Positions 44,336 through 52,494 of a stretch of DNA of 64,000 bases are shown here, one piece after another. Source of the DNA: Mycobacterium pseudokansasii (GTDB lineage: Bacteria; Actinomycetota; Actinomycetes; Mycobacteriales; Mycobacteriaceae). The notes beneath the pieces are model-generated. The model saw only the letters and a program-made list of their open reading frames with translations, was not told the origin of the DNA and ran no database searches. Position 1 is the stretch's first letter, and every line of letters begins with the position of its first letter. The stretch covers positions 4,774,325 to 4,838,324 of the forward strand of contig NZ_UPHU01000001.1 of NCBI RefSeq assembly GCF_900566075.1. Reading direction: 5' to 3'. The translations under genes were made by a program, and so were the position numbers.

Positions 44336-45116
44336 GCTGGTAGTGCCTGCCTTTGCAGCAGTGGGTCATAGTGGCCACGCCGGTATCCGTAGCCCAGCCG
44401 AACGGCGATGAGAACAACCGAGGGCAGCAAAAACCATTGCGGCCGTGTCAAACCCAGCCACACGGTTTCGTTGGCCCGGACGAACTCGACGAAGAACCGG
44501 AATACCGCGTAACCCGCGACGTAGAGGACGAACAGCTCACCCGGTTGGGTGAGCTTATTGCGCATCCACAGCATAACGGCGAACGCGGCCAGCTGAAAAC
44601 CGATCTTGTAGAGGAACGACGGATGCATCGCGGCGCCGATGAGGCAACCCGGGCATTTCGGCGCGGCGGCAGGGCGTGCACACCCCACGGCAGGCCGGTC
44701 GGCCGGCCGGGAGCTTCGGTGAGGTGACAGCCGATGCGACCGACAGCCATTCCCAGTGCAACCGCCGGGGCAAACAGGTCGCCGGTCTTGCCGCGGTAGC
44801 CTCCGATCCGCTTGGCGATCAGCACGCCGACGTAGGCTCCCACCAGGCCACCCAGGATGCTGCGCGACCCAAATTCCCAGGCCTGCAACAAGGTCGGGTT
44901 GAGCCGGACATCGATATGTTCCGCCCACCCGGACAGGCGCATGCCGATTGCCCCGCCGACCAGAGCTCCGGTCACCGCAACCAGCGATTGGTCATTCACC
45001 GCACCGCGGCGGCGGGCTTCGGTGAAGAAAACCACCGTGGCCACCAGCACGCCCAGCCCGACGAACACGCCGTGCACCGGCAGCGTCAGCGGTCCTACCC
45101 GCCAGTGCGGAACCAC
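44332..45116 (-). pseudogene. Lgt-like prolipoprotein diacylglyceryl transferase, frameshifted
   Basis: The first part, MVPHWRVGPLTLPVHGVFVG through VGRIGCHLTEAPGRPTGLPW, carries the Lgt signature. After GVHALPP near 44675 the family sequence continues in another frame: CPGCLIGAAMHPSFLYKIGF to GHYDPLLQRQALPA. A one-base loss (or two-base gain) around 44660-44690 explains this. Lgt transfers diacylglycerol from phosphatidylglycerol to the lipobox cysteine of prelipoproteins. If the frameshift is real the enzyme is lost or truncated to about 222 residues; it could also be a sequencing error. It is probably a paralogue, since mycobacteria keep a housekeeping lgt elsewhere. Confidence 0.78.
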
Positions 45117-45227
45117 TCCGACAGCCTATATGGATCGGCATCGAACGGGCTCGTTCGCGCTGAGGACCGCGATAGGTTGACCGCGGCACCCGCCTAGCGA
45201 TGCAACGCCGTCGGCGGGACGGGCTGG

Positions 45228-45403
45228 ATCTGTGGGGCGCCGTAGCGGGCGGCCTGTTCGGCGCCGGTGGGGCCGCCGACAGTGCCGGCGGTACCGGCGG
45301 TACCGGCGGTACCGGCGGGTTCGGCGCCAACATCGCCGGGTCCGGCGGAGCCGGCGGCACCGGCGGACAGCTGCTCGGCCAGGACGGCAACAACGGCCGG
45401 TGA
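45228..45403 (+). pseudogene. PE_PGRS C-terminal remnant
   Basis: About 58 codons reading LWGAVAGGLFGAGGAADSAG, then GGTGGTGGTGGFGANIAGSG and GGAGGTGGQLLGQDGNNGR-stop. This is the Gly-rich tail of a PE_PGRS protein with no PE domain or signal upstream; the Lgt-like gene begins 112 bp away on the other strand. It is a relic of a deleted PE_PGRS gene. Confidence 0.65.
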
Positions 45404-45443
45404 CAACGCAGGCGGACCCGCCCGGTCGCGTGCCGGATATGCG

Positions 45444-45953
45444 CTACCCGGTTTGCTGGACCGGCGGCCGGTAAAAGATCAGCAACTGCCCGATGGCGCC
45501 GGCGAGGCCGAGTCCGAGCGCGATCAGCAGGCCGGGCCACCCGTCGAACCAATTCTTTCCGAAGATCACCCAGTCGAGGCTGAGCTTTCCCGCGCCAAGG
45601 GTGGCGACGACGACAGCGCTGACCGCCAGCACCAGGTTGTATTCCCAACCCTCCTTGACGATGAAGAAGCCGTTGGGCCGGTGCACGGTCCATGCCGCGA
45701 CCAGCATGAGTGAGACGAATCCCGCGGCGGGTATGGGCGTGAGCAGACCCGCGGCCAACCCCAGTCCGGCGGCAGTCTCGGTGCTGGCGGCCACCGTCGC
45801 GTGAAACTTCCCGGGCTTCATGCCGATGCTCTCGAACCAGCGTGCGGTGCCCGCTATCCGGCCGCCACCGAAGAACTTGTTCAAGCCGTGCGCGGCCAGT
45901 GTCAGGCCCAGCACCAGCCGCAGGATCAGCAACCCGGCGTCATAGGGATTCAT
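45444..45953 (-). CDS. DoxX family membrane protein
   Basis: This 169-residue protein, MNPYDAGLLILRLVLGLTLA then AHGLNKFFGGG, has four helices. The family pattern includes GTARWFESIGMKPG and ETAAGLGLAAGLLTPIPAAGF. DoxX proteins are small membrane proteins, some acting in oxidative stress defence with partners in mycobacteria (for example the DoxX-SodA-SseA complex reported in M. tuberculosis). No such partner lies here. The role is uncertain. Confidence 0.85.
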   Translation of the reverse strand: MNPYDAGLLILRLVLGLTLAAHGLNKFFGGGRIAGTARWFESIGMKPGKFHATVAASTETAAGLGLAAGLLTPIPAAGFVSLMLVAAWTVHRPNGFFIVKEGWEYNLVLAVSAVVVATLGAGKLSLDWVIFGKNWFDGWPGLLIALGLGLAGAIGQLLIFYRPPVQQTG

Positions 45954-46095
45954 ACCGTCAAAACTAGATCATCCGGCCCGGCTCCCGGCAGCAGCGGCGA
46001 GCCGCCGGTTCCGATGATCGGTGTGGAAACATTGCGGGCGTTCCGACGTTTGCCCGCAACCGCTTCAGGCTTGCCCGACCACGAGGGGGTGCTCA

Positions 46096-47733
46096 ATGGC
46101 TCGTATCCCACGAGGCAGTCATCCCCTCGAAGACCCCCTCGAAGACCCCCCGAAGGGCATCTGGAAAGACCTGGTGATCTTGCTGGACGGACAAGCGGAT
46201 CATTCCCGCGAGGTTCTGGGCAACAAGGGCCACGGCATCGACGTGATGCGACGTCACACGCTGCCGGTACCGCCCGCGTTCTGCATCACCACGCAAGTGG
46301 GCGTGCGGTACCTGGCCGGCCCCGAGCCGACCATGGACGCGATTTGGGACGACGTGATGGAGCGGATGCGCTGGCTGGAGGCCGAGACCACGCGCACGTT
46401 CGGCCGCGGGCCGCGTCCGTTGCTGGTCAGCGTGCGCTCGGGGGCCACCCGGTCGATGCCCGGGATGATGGACACGATCCTGGATCTGGGCCTCAACGAC
46501 GCCGTCGAGCAGGCCCTGGCGGCGGCCAGCACCGCTGATTTCGCCGCTGACACGCGCCGGCGGTTCATCCGCATGTATCGGCGAGTGACGGGCCGCGACC
46601 CCGCCGAGGATCCATACGAGCAGTTGCGCGCCGGCATCGGAGCCGTCTTCGCTTCCTGGAATTCTCCACGGGCCAAGGCCTACCGCGAGCACTACGGTCG
46701 AGACGACCAGGGCGGTACCGCGGTTGTCGTGCAGGCCATGGTGTTCGGCAACCAGAGGGCCGACTCGGGCGCCGGGGTGTTCTCCTCCCGCAACCCCATC
46801 ACCGGCGCCAACGAACCGTTCGGCGACTGGCTGCCCGGCGGGCAGGGCGACGACGTGGTCTCGGGATTGGTGGACGTCGAGCCGATCGCCGCCCTGCGCG
46901 ACCAGCTGCCGGTTGTCTATGACGAGCTGATCGCGGCCGCCCGATGTCTGGAGCGACTGACCTCAGACGTCCCGGAAATCGAGTTCACCGTCGAAAACGG
47001 CAAGCTCTGGCTGTTGCAGACACGGTCTGCCGAGCGGTCGGCGCAGGCCGCGGTGCGGCTGGCTCTGCAACTGCGACACGAAGGTCTCATCGACGACGCC
47101 CAAACACTGCGCCGAATAGCCCCCGCCCACGTGGAAGCCCTGTTGCGGCCGGCTCTGCAGCCCGAAACACGTTTGGCAGCAACGCTTTTGGCCAAGGGTC
47201 TGCCTGCCTGTCCGGGTGTGGCCACCGGAATCGCCTACACCGACGTGGATGCGGCGCTCGACGCGGCCGACCGGGGCGAGCCGGTCATCCTGGTGCGCGA
47301 CCACACCAGGCCCGAAGACGTCCTGGGCATGCTGGCCGCGCAGGGCATTGTCACCGAGGTCGGTGGCGCTGCCAGCCACGCGGCAGTCGTCAGCCGCGAG
47401 CTCGGCAGGGTAGCCGTCGTCGGCTGCGGACACGGCGTAGCCGCGACCTTGGCCGGCAAGCAGATCACCGTCGACGGACATGAGGGCGAGGTGCGCGCCG
47501 GGACCCTGCCGCTGTCCGCTTGGTCCGAGAACGACACCCCGGAGCTGCGGGAACTCACCGGCATCGCGTTGCGGATCAGCCCGCTGCGGGCACACGCAGC
47601 CGGCGACTACCCCAGGCTCGAGGATCATTCCGAGGCCGCCACGCGGGCTGCCATGAGCGCCGGACACACCGATGTGGTTTCGGACGCGCCACTGATCACC
47701 ATGTTGCATTCGCTGCGAGCATCGACTGCTTGA
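46096..47733 (+). CDS. ppdK: Short pyruvate,phosphate dikinase-like protein
   Basis: This 545-residue protein contains the ATP-grasp nucleotide domain (LLVSVRSGATRSMPGMMDTI, DYGQ-type loops) and the phospho-histidine domain (GGAASHAAVVSRELGRVAVV, with the phosphorylatable His near residue 430). It ends without the C-terminal PEP/pyruvate barrel of the full enzyme (about 870 residues). M. tuberculosis Rv1127c has the same short form, as I recall. A later GTG (46174, VILLDGQADHSREVLG) is a plausible start, because the N-terminal DPLEDPLEDPPKG is low-complexity. Without the PEP domain it may act with a separate partner or transfer phosphate to another acceptor; this is inference. Confidence 0.88.
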   Translation: MARIPRGSHPLEDPLEDPPKGIWKDLVILLDGQADHSREVLGNKGHGIDVMRRHTLPVPPAFCITTQVGVRYLAGPEPTMDAIWDDVMERMRWLEAETTRTFGRGPRPLLVSVRSGATRSMPGMMDTILDLGLNDAVEQALAAASTADFAADTRRRFIRMYRRVTGRDPAEDPYEQLRAGIGAVFASWNSPRAKAYREHYGRDDQGGTAVVVQAMVFGNQRADSGAGVFSSRNPITGANEPFGDWLPGGQGDDVVSGLVDVEPIAALRDQLPVVYDELIAAARCLERLTSDVPEIEFTVENGKLWLLQTRSAERSAQAAVRLALQLRHEGLIDDAQTLRRIAPAHVEALLRPALQPETRLAATLLAKGLPACPGVATGIAYTDVDAALDAADRGEPVILVRDHTRPEDVLGMLAAQGIVTEVGGAASHAAVVSRELGRVAVVGCGHGVAATLAGKQITVDGHEGEVRAGTLPLSAWSENDTPELRELTGIALRISPLRAHAAGDYPRLEDHSEAATRAAMSAGHTDVVSDAPLITMLHSLRASTA

Positions 47734-48123
47734 TACCGGAATCCGACAACCCGCTGGCCGAAGTGGTTATGTGCTTGCGGGACAATGGGTCGGCACATGT
47801 TCGACGCTTCGTCAAATCTTTACGCGCACCTGGAACTGCGCAGCGCACTTGTCCGCGGCGCCGCCAATGAACTGACCCGGCGTCGACGCACTTACACCGC
47901 CCGAAATGCCCCCGAAATTTGTGCCAGCGTCACCGACCTTCGGGCGTGGGCGAGGACGAGAGGGCAGATGCCAGCTGCAGGTGAACCAGTTGGCTGCACA
48001 TACCCCCGGACGCTGGTCATTTCCCTCTCAATTTCCGACCAGGTCTCCCGTCTTGGCTGGGCGGGGATCGGGGCGGCCCGGATTTGGCCCGGAGTTGTCG
48101 GGGGTGGCTGCGATGATGAGGTC
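47734..48123. other. Gap before REP13E12 HNH gene
   Basis: Contains the upstream direct repeat of the REP13E12-type unit. No gene is supported; an in-frame extension of the HNH gene to 47785 lacks family similarity. Confidence 0.5.
47987..48041 (+). repeat. Direct repeat 1 flanking REP13E12 HNH gene
   Basis: CAGTTGGCTGCACATACCC followed by CGGACGCTGG, TCATTTCCCTCTC and AATTTCCGACCA. A matching sequence lies at 49600-49656. Weaker similarity extends about 20 bp further left in both copies. Confidence 0.85.
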
Positions 48124-49371
48124 ATGTCTTCGGGTGCACCGGCTGGCGCCGTGGTGGTCAGTCCTGGCGAGCGTCTTGAGGTGTTGTTTGAGGAGTTGGC
48201 GGAGTTGGCCGGTCAGCGCAACGCCATTGATGGGCGCATCGTGGAGATCGTGGCCGAGATGGATCGCGACGAGTTGTGCGGGATCACGGGGGCGCGGTCG
48301 GTGGCGGCGTTGGTGGCCTGGAAGCTGGGTTCGTCGTCGGCCAACGCTCACACGATCACTACCATCGCCAGCCGGCTGGAGGAGTTTCCGCGCTGCGCGG
48401 CCGGCATGCGGCAGGGTCGACTGTCGCTGGATCAAATCGGCGTTATCGCCGCGCGCGCCGGTGCGGGATCTGATGCGCATTACGCGCAGTTGGCGCAGGT
48501 CGCCACGGTCAACCAGCTGCGCACCGCGGTCAAGTTGGAACCGCGACCCGAACCCGATTCGCGGCCGCATCCGCAGCCCTCGATCACCAAGACCTGCGAC
48601 GAGCAGTTCAGTTGTTGGCGGATCACACTGCCGCACGACGACGCGGCGAAGTTCGACGCCGCCTTGGCGTCTCATCGTGATGCGCTGATCGCCGAGTGGA
48701 AACACGATCACGGCAATGGCCCGGGCGCTTCAGATCAGCGGCCGCCGGTGCCGGGCACCCTCGAGGCGTTTCTGCGCCTGGTCGAGGCCGGCTGGGACGC
48801 CGAGGCAACCCGCCGCCCCCATGGGCAGCACACCACGGTGGTGGTGCACCTCGACGTGGCCAAGCGCGCCGCGGCGCTGCATCTGGGTCCGCTGCTGTCC
48901 GAGGCCGAACGCCGGTACCTGAGCTGTGATGCCACCTGCGAAGTCTGGTTGCAACGTCACGGCCGGCTCATCGGCGCCGGCCGAACGACCCGCCTGGTCA
49001 GCCGGCGGCTGCGCCGCGCGCTGGAGCACCGCCAGCCCAGCTGCGCGGTTCCTGGCTGTGGCGCCGCCCGTGGTCTGCACGCCCACCACATCCGTCACTG
49101 GGAAGACGGCGGGGCCACCGAGTTGGCCAACCTGGTGCTGCTGTGCCCGTATCATCACCGCAGCCACCATCGCGGCGACATCACCATCACCGGATCCGCT
49201 GAGGCTCTCATCGTCACCGACGACGCCGGTCGATTACTGAGCCCAGGATCGCTGGCGCGCCCACCAACCCAACCCCCACCCGCGGTGGCGCCCTGCCCAG
49301 GACCTATTGGCGAGCGCGCCGACTGGTGGTGGTATGAACCCTTCCAGCCCCAACCACCACCACAGAACTAA
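48124..49371 (+). CDS. REP13E12-family HNH endonuclease
   Basis: This 415-residue protein starts at MSSGAPAGAVVVSPGERL. A DUF222-type N-terminal helical region (about 15-260) includes VAALVAWKLGSSSANAHTIT and RLSLDQIGVIAARAGAGSDA. The C-terminal HNH nuclease motif is CGAARGLHAHHIRHWEDGG then NLVLLCPYHHRSHHRGD, with zinc-type cysteines CAVPGC. M. tuberculosis Rv1128c beside ppdK is of this family as I recall. REP13E12 copies are known as attachment sites of prophage phiRv1. The gene is flanked by direct repeats. Confidence 0.9.
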   Translation: MSSGAPAGAVVVSPGERLEVLFEELAELAGQRNAIDGRIVEIVAEMDRDELCGITGARSVAALVAWKLGSSSANAHTITTIASRLEEFPRCAAGMRQGRLSLDQIGVIAARAGAGSDAHYAQLAQVATVNQLRTAVKLEPRPEPDSRPHPQPSITKTCDEQFSCWRITLPHDDAAKFDAALASHRDALIAEWKHDHGNGPGASDQRPPVPGTLEAFLRLVEAGWDAEATRRPHGQHTTVVVHLDVAKRAAALHLGPLLSEAERRYLSCDATCEVWLQRHGRLIGAGRTTRLVSRRLRRALEHRQPSCAVPGCGAARGLHAHHIRHWEDGGATELANLVLLCPYHHRSHHRGDITITGSAEALIVTDDAGRLLSPGSLARPPTQPPPAVAPCPGPIGERADWWWYEPFQPQPPPQN

Positions 49372-49766
49372 CGTGGCTACCGGTGCCGGTCACCACCGGC
49401 ACCGCATAGAAACCCAAACACGTTGGGACATCGAGAAATCAGCACACAACCCGGCCGCCTACCATGTCGTGGACACCCGGGGCCACAACCAACCCGCACC
49501 GCACCCACCCGCGAACCCAAGACCCCCACAACCGCTGATCAACACCCGCAGTAACGCGGGACAGGGGCCAGGTGTGGCAGACACCAGCCGCGGTCAAATC
49601 AGTTGGCTGCACATACCCACCCGACGCTGATCGTTTCCCCTCTCAATTTCCGACCAACTCTGGTGCTATACAGTCGGACCACTGTGAGGGTTTTCGGCAC
49701 AGCTCAGACTCGACGATGGCCGTGGGCCGTCGTGCGCACCCGAACCCCCCAAAAGAATTGGCGACC
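49372..49766. other. Gap after REP13E12 HNH gene
   Basis: Contains the downstream direct repeat and the promoter region of the YhhN-like gene. The first 200 bases continue an open, Pro/His-rich frame without family features. No gene is supported. Confidence 0.5.
49600..49656 (+). repeat. Direct repeat 2 flanking REP13E12 HNH gene
   Basis: CAGTTGGCTGCACATACCCA then CCCGACGCTGATCG, TTTCCCCTCTC and AATTTCCGACCA, an imperfect copy of 47987-48041 in the same orientation. Outside-edge spacing of about 1.67 kb encloses the whole HNH gene. Confidence 0.85.
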
Positions 49767-50576
49767 ATGAAATTCCCATACGCCACGATACTGTTGAGCC
49801 TGCTCGCCCTGAGCGTCACAACAGAAGTGCTCTGGATGGGTAATATCTCCCGCCCACCCACGACGATCTATCACATGTGGCATGCAGCTCTGATGCTCTT
49901 TGTCATCACCGTACGCCTGGCTTATCAGAAGCAGCTTTCCCCGCAGGTGGCAAGGTATGCGCGCATACTGATCGCGGGGATGGCAATGTGTGCCCTGGGA
50001 GACGTGGTCAATAGCGCCATATCCGGCATCGAACCCATCAGCCAAAAGCTGTCCATCGCGATCATTCTGTTCGGCGCCGGGTACAGCTTGTACGTCTACG
50101 TCCTCTACCGTTTTTCTCAGCCCAGACTCGCACTACGTCACGGAATTGGTTACCGCATGCGCTGGTCCGTCGTGATGATCGTTGCGGTGGCCAACACTGT
50201 GGGCTGGGTCTCGTACGTGCGGGCACCAGTTGCCGGGCATCGGTTCCTCGAGCTTGGCAGCTTCCTTTTCAACCTCGTCATCTACACCCTGATGATCAGC
50301 TTCAGTATTTGGTATTTCTGGGCGAACCGACTCAGCCTGCCGGCGTTGCCCGTGCTGATCGGCGGGCTGCTTCTCCCGCTATCAGACTTGTACCTGTTCA
50401 GCACGTGGCTGGCACCCGGGCAGGATCGAAATGTTCCGGTATTCGACCTGTATGCCGCCAACTGGATATTGTATTTCGGCGGACAGGTGTTATTCGCATT
50501 CTTGCCGGCTTGCGAAAACGATGCGAGGTTAAGCGAATCACCGCGGTCCGGAAACAGACCCGCGGAGTTGGGCTAA
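49767..50576 (+). CDS. YhhN/TMEM86-like membrane protein
   Basis: This 269-residue protein starts at MKFPYATILLSLLALSVTTE and has about seven to eight helices. AGMAMCALGDVVNSAISGI with an intramembrane Asp, KLSIAIILFGAGYSLYVYVL, and LIGGLLLPLSDLYLF with another Asp suggest the YhhN family (lysoplasmalogenases in animals). The match is by pattern only. The upstream in-frame ATG (49716) would add 17 polar residues. No clear operon partner. Confidence 0.6.
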   Translation: MKFPYATILLSLLALSVTTEVLWMGNISRPPTTIYHMWHAALMLFVITVRLAYQKQLSPQVARYARILIAGMAMCALGDVVNSAISGIEPISQKLSIAIILFGAGYSLYVYVLYRFSQPRLALRHGIGYRMRWSVVMIVAVANTVGWVSYVRAPVAGHRFLELGSFLFNLVIYTLMISFSIWYFWANRLSLPALPVLIGGLLLPLSDLYLFSTWLAPGQDRNVPVFDLYAANWILYFGGQVLFAFLPACENDARLSESPRSGNRPAELG

Positions 50577-50603
50577 CCCCTCACAACGACCAGACCCGGT
50601 GAC

Positions 50604-51242
50604 ATGGACAACGAAGAAGTCAACCCCACAGCACCTGGAATGCACATCAAAGTGTTACAAGCCGTCCGTCTGAAGGGCCGGGTGAGTCCGGCCGACCTGG
50701 CTACAACGCTGGGTGAAGACCACCGCGCCATCACCGAAATCGTCGATCAGCTCACCGCATCGGGCCTGTTGGTCGACGGCGCCACATTGCGGATCAGCCC
50801 CGAAGGCCGCACGCGGCTCAATGCGTTGCTCGCCGAGGAACGCAAGGGGATCGACCCGGTGCCAATGGCCGCCGCCTACGACGAGTTTCGCAGCGTCAAC
50901 GCCGATTTCAAAGTTGTGGTCACGGATTGGCAACTCAAGAGCGGTCAACCCAATGTCCACGACGACGCCGGCTATGACGACGCGGTATTGGCCCGTCTCG
51001 ACGATGTGCACCGGCGCGTGCAACCCATCATCGCGGCGGCAGCGGCCCAGCTGCCGCGGCTGTTCGCCTACTCGGCGAAACTCACTGCCGCACTTGACAA
51101 GGTCAGGTCCGGCGATATCGCCTGGCTGAGCCGGCCGCTCATCGACTCCTATCACACCGTCTGGTTCGAACTCCATGAGGAGCTGATCCTGGCCGTGGGC
51201 CTGACCCGCCAAGAAGCAGCCAGATCTGGTGATGCCCAATAG
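50604..51242 (+). CDS. Winged-helix protein (Rv1126c-like)
   Basis: This 212-residue protein has an N-terminal winged helix (about residues 12-70: HIKVLQAVRLKGRVSPADLA, TTLGEDHRAITEIVDQLTAS) and a basic-acidic helical C-terminal domain (about 85-205, ending WFELHEELILAVGLTRQEAA). Family and synteny match the small protein next to ppdK in M. tuberculosis as I recall. It may be the regulator or partner of the short PpdK; this is inference from conserved neighbourhood. Confidence 0.78.
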   Translation: MDNEEVNPTAPGMHIKVLQAVRLKGRVSPADLATTLGEDHRAITEIVDQLTASGLLVDGATLRISPEGRTRLNALLAEERKGIDPVPMAAAYDEFRSVNADFKVVVTDWQLKSGQPNVHDDAGYDDAVLARLDDVHRRVQPIIAAAAAQLPRLFAYSAKLTAALDKVRSGDIAWLSRPLIDSYHTVWFELHEELILAVGLTRQEAARSGDAQ

Positions 51243-51245
51243 TAT

Positions 51246-52490
51246 TCATTGCAGCGCCGCGTCAAGCAATTCCAGATAGGCGTCGATGTCGGGTATCGCC
51301 GACGCGGCCGCATGGACACTGACGGCAATCGTGTCGCCGATCCCGTGCACCCCGTGAGTCAGTCCCATCGCCGGTGACAGTGCCGGATAGCCGGACGTCA
51401 GTACCACCGGCGCGTCACCGAAGTGAAGATCGGCGGCTCCGCGGTGCACGCTGGATACCACGGTGTTGCCGGCCACTCGCACTGGCCGCGCATTGGCGTC
51501 GAATTGGCTTACACCCCAGCGTAATAACGCTGCAGGGATGGTGGCGAAGGCCAGGTCGGCCGCCCGTAAGGCGGGATGCTGCATGCGGCGGCGGGCATTG
51601 GCCAGGTCGGCGGCTATTCGCCCTACCCGCTCGGCGTGACCGAGCGCCGGATACAGGCCGACGACGACGTTGCCGAAATGGTTGTGCGCCTGCGGCACAC
51701 CCGGTTTAGCCATCGGCACTTCTGCTGCCAGCCATTCGGCCGACCCGCCGAGCAGCCGGGACAGCGCCGTGGACACGGCGGCCAGCACCGCGACAGTCAC
51801 TGTGGGACCGGGCAATTGCGAACGCTGCCGCACCAGGGTGCGCACCGCTCGCACACCCTCGGGCCGGGCGTTGCTGCGAAGCAGCGGGCGCGAACCGGCA
51901 CCCGGTGCCAACTGCCCGGCCCTGGTGTCGCGAACCAGGCGGCGGTGCATGCGGGCCGCTGCCGCGGCACGCCAGGGCAGGACACCCCACCGCGGCCCGG
52001 CGACCGGCGCCACCGGAGCCGTCCGCCCGAAAAGCCAGGCCGCCATCGCCGAGGCGCGCGCGCCGTCGCCAAGCGCATGCGCTACTTGTACGACCGCGAC
52101 GGTGCCCGTGCCGCTGGCCCCCGGAATCCCGGTCACCGGGGTGAATACGTGCACCCGCCAAGGCATCCGGCGAATATCGAGCTGGTCGTCGGTCAGCCCG
52201 GCGACGGCCGCCAGACAGTCATGCCAGCTGTGGTCGGTCGGCTCGTGGCGGACCACCTGTTCGGGTTCGACACCCGTCGCGACCCACCGCGGATAGGCCA
52301 GGGCAGACCGATCGTGGACCCGCATCCGCAGCTCCGGACAGGCCTGGGCCCGGTCCAGGAGCTGCGCGACAGCCCGCTCGACAGCCACGGCTTCACCGTC
52401 GAAGGCATACAACAGGAACTGGTCATTGGGAATCTTGGCCGACATCCAGTAGAACTGCGCGTCGACGGCCGCCATCCGGTGTGCCGCCAC
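51246..52490 (-). CDS. WS/DGAT-like O-acyltransferase (Rv1125-like)
   Basis: This 414-residue protein, with MAAHRMAAVDAQFYWMSAKI at the start, belongs to the wax ester synthase/diacylglycerol acyltransferase superfamily. The catalytic HxxxDG is in VAHALGDGARAS (about residue 137). A later GNTVVSSVHRG and LTHGVHGIGDTIAVSV fit the second domain. It may acylate lipid alcohols or diacylglycerol; the acceptor is unknown. It directly follows ephC on the minus strand (4-base gap). Confidence 0.8.
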   Translation of the reverse strand: MAAHRMAAVDAQFYWMSAKIPNDQFLLYAFDGEAVAVERAVAQLLDRAQACPELRMRVHDRSALAYPRWVATGVEPEQVVRHEPTDHSWHDCLAAVAGLTDDQLDIRRMPWRVHVFTPVTGIPGASGTGTVAVVQVAHALGDGARASAMAAWLFGRTAPVAPVAGPRWGVLPWRAAAAARMHRRLVRDTRAGQLAPGAGSRPLLRSNARPEGVRAVRTLVRQRSQLPGPTVTVAVLAAVSTALSRLLGGSAEWLAAEVPMAKPGVPQAHNHFGNVVVGLYPALGHAERVGRIAADLANARRRMQHPALRAADLAFATIPAALLRWGVSQFDANARPVRVAGNTVVSSVHRGAADLHFGDAPVVLTSGYPALSPAMGLTHGVHGIGDTIAVSVHAAASAIPDIDAYLELLDAALQ

Positions 52491-52494
52491 AGCC

